From contig JAYZFQ010000112.1 of the NCBI GenBank assembly GCA_036336695.1, positions 1 through 31,692 of the forward strand: 31,692 nucleotides of DNA, written 5' to 3'. Made by a program: the position numbers and the translations under genes. Origin of the DNA: GCA-2729515 sp036336695. Lineage in GTDB: Bacteria > Myxococcota_A > UBA9160 > SMWR01. Numbering within the stretch: the stretch's first letter is position 1; each line of letters begins with the position of its first letter. The notes beneath the pieces were generated by a model. It was given only the letters and a program-made list of their open reading frames with translations, had not been told where the DNA came from and made no database searches. Positions 24,369-31,692 of this stretch are shown one piece after another.

Positions 24369-26170
24369 GACGGATGGCTTTCGGATGGATCGCGGCTGCA
24401 GCGCTGCTGGTTTCCGGCGTGGCGGGTGCGGCACAACTCGAAGCGCGCCTGGCGCGGAGCGAAGTGGTCGCCGGCGAGCCGGTCGAACTCCTGCTGCGCC
24501 TCCGGGACGGCCGGGAGGCCCCGGAACTCGATCCGCTCACCCGGGATTTCGACGTCCTCGACGTGAGCCGCACCATGCGAACGAGCATCGTCAACGACCG
24601 GGTCGATGCGAGCGTCGACTGGTCTGTGACCCTCGCGCCGCGAGGGACTGGCGAATTCGAGATCCCCGCGCTTCGCGCGGGCGATGCGGTGAGCGCCCCG
24701 CTGGCGCTCCGAGTCGTGGAACGTCCCGCGTATTCCGCAGGGGATCATGCCGCAGCCGCGCGAGCGCCGGTTTTCCTGGAAACGGAAGTGGACGACGCCG
24801 AGCCCTACGTCCAGGGCCGCGTGATCCTCACCGCGAGGCTCCACGCCGACGAAAGCCTGATCGACGGCGAGATTCACGCCCCCGAGGTCGAGGGGGCCGT
24901 GGTCGAGCGCATTGGCGAGGACCGGAGCTACCACCGGGACATCGGCGCTCGGTCCTACCAGGTCGTCGAACGGCAGTTCGCGATCTTTCCCCAGCGCAGC
25001 GGTCCGCTCCACGTTTCCCCCGTGGTCTTCGACGGCCGGGTGCGCGATGCCCGCCGGGCGCGTCGCAGCGACCCGTTCGGCAGCTTCTTCGGCTCGTCCT
25101 TCTTCGACGATTTTTCGGGCGGGTTCGGTCCGCGGTCGAGCCTGCTCGACGAGTTCTTCGGCGGTGGCGGCCAGCCCGTGCGGACGGCTTCGAGCGGGAT
25201 CACCCTCGACGTGCAGGCGCGCCCGGAAGCGGCGAGCGGCACCTGGTGGTTGCCCGCGCGAAACGTCGAGCTCATCGAGGAATGGGAGCACGGAACTCCC
25301 GTGTTCCGCGTGGGCGAACCGGTCCAACGCACGGTCGCGATCCGCGCCACCGGGCTTTCGGGGGCCCAGCTTCCGGAACTCGCGCTTCCCGAAGTCGAGG
25401 GGATGAAGCAGTACGACGAGCCGGCGGTCGACGACACGGTCATGCGCGGCGACGACGTGGTCTCGGTCAAGCTCCAGCGGACGGCGCTCATCCCCACGCG
25501 GCCCGGCACCGTCACGCTCCCCGCAATCGAACTTGCCTGGTGGGATACCCAGGAAGACACGGCGCGCACGGCTGTTCTGCCCGCGCGCAGCGTGGAAGTC
25601 ATGCCCGGCGACGAAGACATCGCCGGGGTACCCCCCGCGGTTTCCCCCGCGTCACCGACCGATGCTCACAGGCCGGCTCACGCTCAGAGCGCCACGAATA
25701 ATCCCCACCCGTGGCGTCTTGGTGTGTGGGTTGGCGCGGGCCTCGGCGTTCTTGCCCTCCTGGTCATGGCGGTCCTTCCCCGGGTCCGTCGACGCTGGAC
25801 GCCCCTCCAGCCGACCGGTGGTGCGGGACGTCGGGGTCCGCTTATCGACCTGCGCGGCGCCGAGGCCGCGCTCGAGCGCGCCTGCGGGTCTTCGGATCCC
25901 GCGGCTGCCGTCGCGGCGCTGCGCGGGATCGCCCGGGCGCGCTGGCCCGAGGCGAACGGCTTGCGTCCAGCAGACTGGGCGGCGCGTCTCGACGCTCCGG
26001 AACTCGCGGGTGCGATCGAGGGCGCCCAGCGCGCTGCCTATGCGGCGGACCCCGCCGGCTGGGAAGGAGGCGCATTGTGGCAGATCTACCGCGCCGCCCG
26101 CCGTGCGGGGCGCCGCCGAAGTCGGGGGGAGCGCACGCCCCCCCTGCCGAGCCTCTACCCCGCGCGCTGA
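24365..26170 (+). CDS. batD: BatD-like oxygen-tolerance protein
   Basis: This is a 601-residue protein with an ATGA overlap with batB/C. It has a signal peptide (1-22), several immunoglobulin-like beta domains in the periplasm (about 25-420) with typical BatD phrases (VVAGEPVELLLRL, AYSAGDHAAAARAPVFLETEVDDAEPYVQGRVILTARL, RTALIPTRPGTVTLPAIELAWWD), one TM helix at about 452-473, and a cytoplasmic helical tail to 601. A Gly/Phe/Ser/Asp-rich insert (about 233-270, SDPFGSFFGSSFFDDFSGGFG) is notable. It ends the moxR-bat operon; 38 bp separate it from the response-regulator gene. Confidence 0.92.
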   Translation: MRRMAFGWIAAAALLVSGVAGAAQLEARLARSEVVAGEPVELLLRLRDGREAPELDPLTRDFDVLDVSRTMRTSIVNDRVDASVDWSVTLAPRGTGEFEIPALRAGDAVSAPLALRVVERPAYSAGDHAAAARAPVFLETEVDDAEPYVQGRVILTARLHADESLIDGEIHAPEVEGAVVERIGEDRSYHRDIGARSYQVVERQFAIFPQRSGPLHVSPVVFDGRVRDARRARRSDPFGSFFGSSFFDDFSGGFGPRSSLLDEFFGGGGQPVRTASSGITLDVQARPEAASGTWWLPARNVELIEEWEHGTPVFRVGEPVQRTVAIRATGLSGAQLPELALPEVEGMKQYDEPAVDDTVMRGDDVVSVKLQRTALIPTRPGTVTLPAIELAWWDTQEDTARTAVLPARSVEVMPGDEDIAGVPPAVSPASPTDAHRPAHAQSATNNPHPWRLGVWVGAGLGVLALLVMAVLPRVRRRWTPLQPTGGAGRRGPLIDLRGAEAALERACGSSDPAAAVAALRGIARARWPEANGLRPADWAARLDAPELAGAIEGAQRAAYAADPAGWEGGALWQIYRAARRAGRRRSRGERTPPLPSLYPAR

Positions 26171-26182
26171 GCGTTCGCGGGT

Positions 26183-26188
26183 TAGACT
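26183..26188 (+). promoter_or_regulatory. weak -10-like element before the two-component genes
   Basis: TAGACT at 26183-26188, within GGGTTAGACTCCGC, resembles the GTTAGAATCCGC seen before the ATP-grasp operon (7321-7332). A start near 26195 would leave only a very short leader before the regulator ATG at 26209. The match to consensus is 4 of 6, so the pair may instead be read through from batD. Confidence 0.25.
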
Positions 26189-26208
26189 CCGCTCGGGATG
26201 AACGACCG

Positions 26209-26892
26209 ATGAAGGTGCTCCTGATCGAAGACGACGAAACCGCCTCGGAGTACCTGCACAAGGCGCTCTCGGAAAGCGGTCACGTGGTCGATGCCGTGGG
26301 CGACGGCCTCGAGGGGCTGAACCGCGCCATGCAGGAGCCGTACGACGCGCTCATCGTGGACCGCATGCTGCCCTCCCTCGATGGTCTTTCCGTGATCGAA
26401 ACCCTGCGGAAGGCGAACCGCGAGACGCCGGTGCTGATCGTGAGCGCTCTGGGCGAAGTGGACGAGCGCGTGCGCGGGCTGCGGTCGGGTGGCGATGACT
26501 ACCTGGTCAAGCCCTACGCCTTCGCGGAACTGCTGGCGCGCCTGGAACTGCTGGTGCAGCGGCGCGGTCGGGCGGGGGCTCCCGCGGAGACCCAGCTGTG
26601 CGTTGCCGACCTCGAGATGGATCTCATGAAGCGGAGCGTGCAGCGAGGGGGTCGCGCCATCGACCTCAAACCCCGCGAGTTCCAGCTCCTGGAGTTCATG
26701 ATGCGCCACGCTGGCCGCGTGGTGACCCGCACGATGATCCTGGAAGCGGTGTGGGATTACCACTTCGACCCCCAGACGAACGTCATCGACGTGCACATCA
26801 GCCGGCTGCGTCAGAAGATCGACAAGGACTTTGCCCACGCACTGATCCGAACCGTGCGTGGCGCCGGGTACTCGATTCGTGAACCCGACTGA
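26209..26892 (+). CDS. OmpR/PhoB-family response regulator
   Basis: This is a 227-residue protein. The receiver domain begins MKVLLIEDDE with an acidic pocket at residues 8-9; the phospho-acceptor is Asp51 in LIVDRMLPSLDG, with Ser79 and Lys101 (LVKPY) completing the site. The C-terminal winged-helix DNA-binding domain (about 125-227) contains LKPREFQLLEFMMRHAGRVVTRTMILEAVW and ends ...IRTVRGAGYSI. A four-codon mini-ORF (ATG 26198, stop TGA 26210-26212) overlaps this start. The next gene, the cognate kinase, overlaps by 14 bases. Its position after batD suggests a role in envelope or stress control, not tested here. Confidence 0.95.
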   Translation: MKVLLIEDDETASEYLHKALSESGHVVDAVGDGLEGLNRAMQEPYDALIVDRMLPSLDGLSVIETLRKANRETPVLIVSALGEVDERVRGLRSGGDDYLVKPYAFAELLARLELLVQRRGRAGAPAETQLCVADLEMDLMKRSVQRGGRAIDLKPREFQLLEFMMRHAGRVVTRTMILEAVWDYHFDPQTNVIDVHISRLRQKIDKDFAHALIRTVRGAGYSIREPD

Positions 26893-28246
26893 ACCCCGGC
26901 GCAGCATTCGGGTTCGGCTGACCCTCGCGACGGTCGGTCTCGTCGGTGTCGTTGCCGCGCTGTCGCTCGGGGTGCTCTATTTCGGCGTCGATCTCCTGCT
27001 CGAAGAACGTGCCGACGACATCGTGGAGCAGGAAATCGACGAACTCACGGATCACCACGCCGGCCGGGGCCGGGAAGCCCTGGCGGCGGAGGTCTTGCGC
27101 CGGAGCGGCGCGGCGGGTGGGGGACAGATCGTCTACGGCTTCGCGGAATCGCGTTACGAGATGATCGCGGGCAACCTGGCGAACTGGCCCGAGGGCATCG
27201 TCGGCACCGAACCGATCGGGGAACACGTCGTGGAAGCGGGTTCGGGTGCGCTGCGCAGCGTCCGGTACGTCCGCGCAGCGTCGGTGGTCTTCGACGACGG
27301 CCACCAGTTGCTCGTGGGCCACGACGTGACCGAGCAGCGGAATTTCCAGGAACTGCTGGCTGCGGTTGCGATCGGGGTCTTTGCCTTCGCCTTGCTGCTG
27401 GCGATCGCCGGGGGACTCGCCATGGGGCGCAGTCTGCTCAAGCGTGTCGAGGGCATGAACGACACGGTGCTGCGGATTCTCGGCGGTGGTGGCGAGGAGC
27501 GGGTTCCGGTGAGCGTGCCCCGGGACGAGTTCGACGATCTTGCCGAGCATTTCAACCGCCTGCTCGAGGAAAACCAGCAGCTCATCGATCGCATGCGCGA
27601 GGTCACGGACGACGTCGCCCACGATCTGCGCACGCCTCTTTCCCGGATGCGCGGCCACATCGAAGCCGCCCTGGCGGCTCCCGACGACGAACCGCGCTCC
27701 CGGGAAGCCCTGCACCGCTTGCTGGACGAAACCAACGGGGTGCTGGAAACCTTCAACGCCCTGCTGCGCATCTCCCAGATCCAGAGCGGGGCAGCGCGCG
27801 AACAGATGCAGCGCCTGGACCTCGAAGCGGTGGTGGGCGACGCCGTGGATCTCTACCAGCCGGTCGCCGAGGAAGCCGGCCTGCGCATCGACACCGACCT
27901 CGAGGCGGGACTGGGCGTCGAGGCCGACCGGCACTTGCTGGCCCAGGCCGTGCTGAACCTGCTCGACAACGCGATCAAGTACGGCGCCGGCGGCGTTTCG
28001 GTGACGACGCGGCGTGCCGGGGAGGCGATCGAACTCACCGTGGCGGACCGCGGAACGGGCATCGCACCTCAGGACCGGGAGCGCGTGCTACAGCGCTTCG
28101 TCCGTCTCGACGCCTCGCGCCACCGCCCCGGAACCGGGCTCGGCCTGAGCTTCGTTGCCGCCGTGGCCCGGCTGCACCGAGCGGGCCTGCGCCTGGAGGA
28201 CAACGCGCCCGGGTTGCGCGTGACCCTGGCGTTTCCCGGGAACTAG
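26879..28246 (+). CDS. sensor histidine kinase, partner of the adjacent regulator
   Basis: This is a 455-residue membrane kinase. The start GTG 26879 overlaps the regulator by 14 bases; GTG 26858, seven codons upstream, is an alternative. TM1 is about 15-38, the periplasmic sensor about 39-158, TM2 about 160-183, and HAMP about 184-237. The dimerisation/phospho-acceptor box is DDVAHDLRTPLSRMRGH (His248). The catalytic domain has NLLDNAIKYG (N box), DRGTGIAPQ (G1), RFVRLDASRHRPGTGLGLSFV (F and G2 boxes). The roughly 120-residue sensor is not a recognised PAS or CHASE type. By genetic linkage it may sense an envelope signal handled with the Bat proteins. Confidence 0.94.
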   Translation: MNPTEPRRSIRVRLTLATVGLVGVVAALSLGVLYFGVDLLLEERADDIVEQEIDELTDHHAGRGREALAAEVLRRSGAAGGGQIVYGFAESRYEMIAGNLANWPEGIVGTEPIGEHVVEAGSGALRSVRYVRAASVVFDDGHQLLVGHDVTEQRNFQELLAAVAIGVFAFALLLAIAGGLAMGRSLLKRVEGMNDTVLRILGGGGEERVPVSVPRDEFDDLAEHFNRLLEENQQLIDRMREVTDDVAHDLRTPLSRMRGHIEAALAAPDDEPRSREALHRLLDETNGVLETFNALLRISQIQSGAAREQMQRLDLEAVVGDAVDLYQPVAEEAGLRIDTDLEAGLGVEADRHLLAQAVLNLLDNAIKYGAGGVSVTTRRAGEAIELTVADRGTGIAPQDRERVLQRFVRLDASRHRPGTGLGLSFVAAVARLHRAGLRLEDNAPGLRVTLAFPGN

Positions 28247-28270
28247 GCGTCGCGCGCGGCTTCGGCGGGC

Positions 28271-28771
28271 TTACTTCGACGGCGTGCTGCGCCGCATGCC
28301 GGCTGCCTGGAAGGCGATGCCGACGGCCGCGAGAACCACGATGACGATGAGGCGCACCGTCGATTCGAGTGAGAGCGAATCGACGATCGCCACCGCGCCG
28401 ACCAGGGACGAGAGCAACACCAGGGCCCAGCCGAAGATTGCGACAGCGACCAGGGCGCCGACGGCGCCGCAGGCGATGGCGATCCACGGTGGTCCGGTCC
28501 CCATCAGCGCTGTCGACAGGTAGATCCCGGCACCGAAGCCCGCGATTCCGGCGGCGACGAGCTGCCAGAACATCGCAAAAACGGCCGCGACGACGCCGAA
28601 GAGGGCGGCGAGCAACATCGCGAGCCAGTGGGGCTCGATGTTGAGTTGCTGCGTGGCGAACTGGAACCCGACCAGGTAGCCCACCAGGCCGACGAACAAC
28701 CAGAAGAACCGCCGCCCGAAGAAGAGCAGCAGCACCCCGATCAGGAGATGAGGAAGCTGCTCCGGAACCAC
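28271..28771 (-). CDS. TMEM198/DUF4203-like small membrane protein
   Basis: This is a 166-residue protein with about six or seven hydrophobic helices and almost no soluble part. GRRFFWLFVGLVGYLVGFQFA near the N-terminus is typical of the TM7SF3/TMEM198-related family (Pfam PF13886). The start is GTG 28771 with a weak RBS, 19 bp after the MtfA-like gene on the same strand, so the two are probably co-transcribed. Bacterial members have no established function. Confidence 0.75.
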   Translation of the reverse strand: MVPEQLPHLLIGVLLLFFGRRFFWLFVGLVGYLVGFQFATQQLNIEPHWLAMLLAALFGVVAAVFAMFWQLVAAGIAGFGAGIYLSTALMGTGPPWIAIACGAVGALVAVAIFGWALVLLSSLVGAVAIVDSLSLESTVRLIVIVVLAAVGIAFQAAGMRRSTPSK

Positions 28772-28790
28772 GGCGCGTAGTCTACCCCTT

Positions 28791-29609
28791 CTAGTCGGCT
28801 GGTGCGCCGGCTTCCGGCGCCGGGCTGCGGGTGGCCCGCGCGGCGGTGTCCTGGCCGTAGAACCCCTGGAGCAGGGCGTAGAGTTCCGGCTCGTGGCGCT
28901 TCATGGCGACCGGCTTGTCGAAGAAGAACTCGGTGGCGACGGCGAAGAACTCCGCTTCGTTGGTTGCGCCGTACTGGTTGAGGAAGGTGGACTTCCCGCG
29001 GCGGACCCGGGCGCGGAGGTCGTTGAACTCGCGTTCGCAGACCTCGGCCCAGCGCCGGATTTCTTCCCGGCTTCCCAGGGGCGGCGTTCCGTCCACGGAG
29101 CCGTCGAGCATGTCGAGCTTGTGGGCAAACTCGTGGTACACGACATCGTGCCCTTGCTCGGGGTGACGCGCGTTTTGTTGCACGGCATCCCAGACCAGGA
29201 TGATCGGCCCGTGCATCTGGGCCTCGCCGAGGATCGGGACGCCCGATGCGACGGGTCCGTTCTGCAACTCGAACACCCCCGGCGATCGGTCGGGCGTGAC
29301 CACGGTGCTGGGATAGACGAGGATCGACCGGACGTTTCCGTAGTACTCATGCGGGATTCCCAGCACGAGCAACCCGGCCTGCGCCGAAATGGTGACACGG
29401 ATTTCGTCCGTCATCTCGAGGCCGCCGCAGCCTTCCCAGCTCTTCTCCGCGATGAAGATCCGGATGAAGTCGCGCAGGCGGGAACGCTCGTTCGCATCGA
29501 GTTCCCGGTCGTGGGCCACGTTGCGTTCGATGATGCGGTCCCATTCCGGCGGGAAGGGTTCGCTGAGTCGCTGGCGACGGCGGCGGTTTCGGAGCCACTG
29601 GAAGACCAT
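28791..29609 (-). CDS. mtfA: MtfA-like zinc peptidase (M90 family)
   Basis: This is a 272-residue soluble protein starting at ATG 29609. The N-terminal helix is very basic (MVFQWLRNRRRRQRL). The peptidase signature is HEFAH (159-163) with downstream NEAEFFAVATEFFF carrying the third zinc-ligand or catalytic acid candidates (Glu220, Glu227). Regions PFPPEWDRIIERNVAHDRELDANERSRL and GLEMTDEIRVTISAQAGLLVLG are diagnostic of MtfA (formerly YeeI/DUF980). In E. coli MtfA binds the sugar repressor Mlc and cleaves small substrates; whether Mlc exists in this organism is unknown. It is followed by the TMEM198-like gene. Confidence 0.9.
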   Translation of the reverse strand: MVFQWLRNRRRRQRLSEPFPPEWDRIIERNVAHDRELDANERSRLRDFIRIFIAEKSWEGCGGLEMTDEIRVTISAQAGLLVLGIPHEYYGNVRSILVYPSTVVTPDRSPGVFELQNGPVASGVPILGEAQMHGPIILVWDAVQQNARHPEQGHDVVYHEFAHKLDMLDGSVDGTPPLGSREEIRRWAEVCEREFNDLRARVRRGKSTFLNQYGATNEAEFFAVATEFFFDKPVAMKRHEPELYALLQGFYGQDTAARATRSPAPEAGAPAD

Positions 29610-29687
29610 GGTGCGTCCAACTCGGTTTCCGGGAGTCTACGGCTTTGCGCGCCCCGATTCCCCTCCCGGCGAAACCGGCCGGCTGCT

Positions 29688-29716
29688 TTGCATTGGCGCC
29701 GTCACTCGGGTAAGAA
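29688..29716 (+). promoter_or_regulatory. weak putative promoter for the HdeD-like gene
   Basis: TTGCAT (29688-29693) and TAAGAA (29711-29716) are separated by 17 bases in the 133-bp gap between the divergent mtfA-like and hdeD-like genes. Each hexamer matches consensus at only three positions. Confidence 0.25.
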
Positions 29717-29742
29717 GGGCTCCTGGAACCGAGGAGGCAGCC

Positions 29743-30330
29743 ATGACGAACCCGGTGATCACCCCCGAAGCGCTCTTCGGCGAAGTGCGGAAGAACTGGG
29801 GCTGGCTCCTGGGATTCGGGCTGGTTTCCCTCGTGCTGGGTGTCGTGGGTCTGGGGTACAGCGTCACCCTCACTGTCGTCGGGGTCGAGTTCTTCGGCTG
29901 GCTGCTGGTGATCACCGGGGCGGTCGAACTCTTCCAGGCGGCCAAGTGCCGCGGTTGGAAGAGCATCGTGGGCCAGTTGCTCATCGCGGCGGTGCACGTG
30001 GTCGCGGGGCTCCTCGTCGTCTCTCAGCCCGTCGTGGCCGGCGGCGTGCTCACGCTCTTCCTGGCGGCGGCCATCTTCGTGGGTGGCGCCGCCCGGATCT
30101 GGGTCGCGCTGCACCACCGCGACCACGCGGGTTGGTTCTGGGTGCTGCTGGGCGGGGCCATCGCCGTGGCGCTCGGCGCGATGATTGCCCTGGAGTGGCC
30201 GGCCTCGTCCGCCTTCGTGATCGGGCTGTTCATCGCGATCGAACTCGTCGTGAACGGCTGGGTGCTGATCCTGCTCGCGCTCGCGGCTCGTTCGGCGGGC
30301 CCCCCGGAAACGCCCGGCGCCCCGGTCTGA
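29743..30330 (+). CDS. HdeD-like membrane protein (DUF308)
   Basis: This is a 195-residue protein starting at ATG 29743 with GAGGAGG 5 bases upstream; the ORF is open further upstream but without membrane sequence. Six TM helices are arranged as three repeated pairs (GLVSLVLGVVGLGYS..., LVITGAVELFQA..., HVVAGLLVVSQP..., FVGGAARIWVAL..., LGGAIAVALGAMIALEWP..., LFIAIELVVNGW). The 'hairpin, then GxxEL / ARI / IEL' rhythm is typical of HdeD/DUF308 proteins, associated with acid resistance in E. coli. The function here is not known. It lies 49 bp before the molybdoenzyme gene and may be co-transcribed. Confidence 0.88.
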   Translation: MTNPVITPEALFGEVRKNWGWLLGFGLVSLVLGVVGLGYSVTLTVVGVEFFGWLLVITGAVELFQAAKCRGWKSIVGQLLIAAVHVVAGLLVVSQPVVAGGVLTLFLAAAIFVGGAARIWVALHHRDHAGWFWVLLGGAIAVALGAMIALEWPASSAFVIGLFIAIELVVNGWVLILLALAARSAGPPETPGAPV

Positions 30331-30379
30331 GCCGGCCGGTCGCCGACACGCCGCGAGAACCCGCGGAACGGGAGTCGCC

Positions 30380-31692
30380 ATGGCCGAAACCCGCATCACG
30401 TTCTGCCGCATCTGCGAGGCCACCTGCGGACTCGAGGTGGACGTGGAGGACAACCGGGTCGTCGCGATCCGGCCCGATCCCGAACACGTCGTCAGCAAGG
30501 GGTACGCGTGCGTGAAGGGCACCCGGTTTGCGTCGGTGCAGCACAGTCCCGACCGCCTGCTCGAGCCCATTCGCCGCACGGCAGCGGGCTGGCAGCCGGT
30601 CGGCTGGGACGAAGCGCTGCGCGACATCGCCGGGAAGATGCGCCGCATCGTCGACGCGCACGGGCCCCAGGCCATGGGCCATTTCGTGGGTTCGGCCGGC
30701 GGTGCCAACTTGTTGGCGCCGATGTTCCGCGGCGCCCTCTTCGCCGGCCTGGGCTCGAACCGGATGTACGGAACGGGCACCTGCGACACGATGAACAAGT
30801 TCCGGGTGAACGACGACATGTACGGCTCGCCCATGCGTCTCGCCTACCCGGACGTGGACCGCGCGAGTTTCGTGATGGTGCTGGGCGCCAACCCGGCGGT
30901 TTCCGGCACGACGCTCTTCCACCTGCCGCGGGCGCGAAGCCGGTTTCAGGACGTGGCCAAGCGGGGCGGCCGGGTGGTTTTCGTGAACCCGCGCCGGATC
31001 GAGACGGCTCAGGGCGGGGAGCACCATTTCATCCGCCCCGACACGGATGTGTTCTTCCTCGCGGCGTTCTGCAACGAACTCATCCGGCGCGGCGGCGTGG
31101 ACCGCAACCGCGTCGAGCAGCACATGCGGGGCTTCGACACGCTGCGAAGCGTCGTGGAGAAATGGACGCCCGACCGCCAGGCCGAGGTCACGGGTATTTC
31201 CCCGGACACCCTGCGCGACTTCGTGCGCAGTCACGCGGAAGCCGACGGGGCGGCGCTCTACATGGCGACGGGAGTCAACCAGGGCCGGAGTGGGACGCTG
31301 TGTTTCTGGTTGCTCGAGTGCATCAACGCGATCTCGGGAAACCTGGACCGCCCGGGCGGAACGCTCATGGGCGAAGGTCTCTTCGACATGGCGAAACAGG
31401 TGAAGGACGACCCGCAGATGCAGACGTCCTTCCACCGCGACGACGATTTCCCCACGGTCTCGGGCCAGCAGCCCTCGGGAATGCTGGCCGACGACATCCT
31501 TTCGGGGCGCGTGCGGGGGCTCATCGTGGAAGCGAGCAACCCCCTGCTCGCGTGCAGCAGCCCCGACGGGCGGCTCGAAGAAGCACTGGCGAGCCTCGAC
31601 CTGCTGGTGAGCATCGACCTGTTCCGCAACGAGACGGGCAATCTCGCCGAGTACGTCCTGCCCGCGCCCACCTGGCTGGAACGGCCGGAGAT
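30380..31692 (+). CDS. molybdopterin-dependent oxidoreductase, C-terminus cut by window edge
   Basis: The first 437 residues are visible, with GGGAG about 6 bases before ATG 30380. An N-terminal 4Fe-4S motif (Cys9, Cys12, Cys16, Cys44) precedes a bis-MGD-binding catalytic region typical of the DMSO reductase superfamily (VKGTRFASVQHSPDRLLEPIRR, WDEALRDIAGKM, MVLGANPAVSGTT, HHFIRPDTDVFFLAAFCNELI, GNLDRPGGTLM, GLIVEASNPLLACSSP, LDLLVSIDLFRNETGNLAEYVLPAPTWLE). There is no Tat signal, so it is probably cytoplasmic, as in NasA-like or formate-dehydrogenase-like branches. The molybdenum ligand is not clear: Cys135 lies in GTGTCDTMNKF, while the position that normally holds Cys/Sec/Ser may be an Asn nearby. 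The substrate is unknown. Confidence 0.92.
   Translation, partial: MAETRITFCRICEATCGLEVDVEDNRVVAIRPDPEHVVSKGYACVKGTRFASVQHSPDRLLEPIRRTAAGWQPVGWDEALRDIAGKMRRIVDAHGPQAMGHFVGSAGGANLLAPMFRGALFAGLGSNRMYGTGTCDTMNKFRVNDDMYGSPMRLAYPDVDRASFVMVLGANPAVSGTTLFHLPRARSRFQDVAKRGGRVVFVNPRRIETAQGGEHHFIRPDTDVFFLAAFCNELIRRGGVDRNRVEQHMRGFDTLRSVVEKWTPDRQAEVTGISPDTLRDFVRSHAEADGAALYMATGVNQGRSGTLCFWLLECINAISGNLDRPGGTLMGEGLFDMAKQVKDDPQMQTSFHRDDDFPTVSGQQPSGMLADDILSGRVRGLIVEASNPLLACSSPDGRLEEALASLDLLVSIDLFRNETGNLAEYVLPAPTWLERPE

Noticed and set aside
22356..24434. 692-residue minus-strand frame with Leu-rich runs
   Set aside because: The Leu run is the antisense reading of the Gln codons of batB/C, not a real membrane protein.

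Overview
The window is GC-rich, densely coding bacterial chromosome with no phage, plasmid, IS, CRISPR, tRNA or rRNA signal. Ribosome binding sites are mostly GGAG/GAGGAG, GTG and TTG starts are common, and many neighbouring genes overlap by 1-4 bases (ATGA, GTGA, TGATG). A fused-type SdhCAB, a COQ4 homologue, a MoxR/Bat operon, AsmA, FtsH and several lipoproteins indicate a Gram-negative aerobe or facultative aerobe. The style resembles Myxococcota, Binatota or other 'deltaproteobacterial' lineages, but no marker here fixes the phylum. No stretch over about 300 bases lacks a gene; the longest gaps, about 160-255 bases, are promoter-sized.

Layout. 1-1508 (minus): a three-gene run of a membrane-anchored coiled-coil protein, a secreted Cys/His-rich protein with 36-bp repeats, and a secreted His-rich protein with 24-bp repeats that runs off the left edge. 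1673-3370: a potassium channel with two RCK modules, whose stop overlaps that of a GT-C type membrane glycosyltransferase (3367-4950, minus). 5129-7282: a small lipoprotein and an AsmA-family protein. 7377-10608: a tightly coupled trio of cytoplasmic ATP-grasp ligase, secreted protein of unknown function and DUF3089 lipoprotein hydrolase. 10635-13064 (minus): a SpoIIAA-like protein and FtsH. 13127-17506: a lipoprotein, then sdhC-sdhA-sdhB and a TPR protein. 17518-18688 (minus): COQ4-like protein followed by a putative molybdenum carrier. 18943-26170: a complete MoxR-DUF58-DUF4381-BatA-BatB/C-BatD operon, followed after 38 bp by an OmpR-type regulator and its histidine kinase (26209-28246). 28271-29609 (minus): an MtfA-like peptidase and a TMEM198-like membrane protein. 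29743-31692: an HdeD-like membrane protein and a molybdopterin oxidoreductase cut by the right edge.

Functional reading. Much of the window concerns the cell envelope and its stress responses (FtsH, Bat complex, two-component system, AsmA, MtfA, HdeD, lipoproteins) and quinone-linked respiration (Sdh, COQ4, molybdoenzyme). The least explained parts are the ATP-grasp/secreted protein/DUF3089 trio and the His-rich repeat genes at the left edge; these are the best candidates for undescribed biology. All assignments come from reading motifs by eye, without database searches.
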